From RUG14300 sp964619685 (lineage in GTDB: Bacteria; Bacillota; Clostridia; Christensenellales; CAG-1252), in contig CAZUET010000110.1 of the NCBI GenBank assembly GCA_964619685.1, positions 1 through 5,841 of the forward strand: DNA of 5,841 nucleotides. The letters run 5' to 3'. Shown here piece by piece: positions 5,675 to 5,841 of this stretch; the first letter of the stretch is position 1, and every line of letters starts with the position of its first letter. The translations under genes were made by a program, and so were the position numbers. The notes under the pieces are model-generated. The model worked only from the letters and a program-made list of their open reading frames with translations. It searched no databases and was not told the origin of the DNA.

Positions 5675-5841
5675 ACTCTATTTTATCTTGATCATCATTT
5701 TTATCGTCGAGCATTTCAAGTGCTTTTTGAACACTTTCATCATCTAATTCAACAAGATTCACGGGCTCAACGCCAACATCAGGCTTTTTCTCCTTATACA
5801 TAAATAGGATATATATAATAATAAATACAACTCCTACACAT
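5673..5841 (-). CDS. lspA: C-terminal end of a probable lipoprotein signal peptidase (LspA), partial
   Basis: Only the last 55 codons are in the window; the gene continues beyond the right edge. The visible part begins with a hydrophobic helix, CVGVVFIIIYILFMYKEKK, which resembles the fourth membrane helix and positive cytoplasmic edge of LspA, the membrane aspartyl protease that removes signal peptides from lipoproteins. The catalytic aspartates would lie just upstream, outside the window. A roughly 37-residue hydrophilic, acidic tail follows (for example VELDDESVQKALEMLDD), longer than usual for LspA. The assignment rests on the helix and on the common lspA-rluD gene pair; another small membrane protein with a C-terminal helix cannot be excluded. 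Confidence 0.65.
   Translation of the reverse strand, partial: CVGVVFIIIYILFMYKEKKPDVGVEPVNLVELDDESVQKALEMLDDKNDDQDKIE

Overview
The window is AT-rich, and every convincing gene lies on the minus strand, so transcription runs from high to low coordinates. Gene content and order (lspA-rluD, then dnaG-rpoD-nif3), the strong AAGGAGG-type ribosome binding sites and the housekeeping sigma sequence point to a low-GC Gram-positive bacterium (Bacillota, probably a clostridial or related lineage). The species cannot be named from this sequence.

In transcription order, the right edge (5841-5673) carries the last 55 codons of a gene that looks like lspA (lipoprotein signal peptidase). It is followed after 10 bases by an RluD-type pseudouridine synthase gene (5662-4751). 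A 200-base AT-rich gap (4750-4551) follows. It has no clear terminator, but it holds several operator-like elements: 11-base-phased direct repeats, an 18-base near-palindrome, an isolated TATAAT, and a 10-base direct repeat whose second copy contains a Shine-Dalgarno sequence. Next comes a divergent sigma-70-like protein gene of 285 codons (4550-3693). A 39-base spacer containing a perfect AT-rich inverted repeat leads into dnaG (DNA primase, 3653-1869), which has no visible Shine-Dalgarno sequence. dnaG overlaps the start region of rpoD (housekeeping sigma factor, 1857-775). Last is a short Nif3/YbgI-family metal-binding protein gene (766-14). A Shine-Dalgarno sequence at 13-9 shows that another minus-strand gene starts at the very left edge.

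Functionally this is a version of the bacterial macromolecular synthesis operon, which couples replication priming (DnaG) with bulk transcription initiation (RpoD). What is unusual is that the gene directly upstream of dnaG encodes a second, divergent sigma-like protein. The primase also has a one-residue insertion in its zinc motif, and trmK, commonly found between rpoD and nif3 in Firmicutes, is absent. I saw no tRNA, rRNA, CRISPR array, insertion sequence or attachment site.
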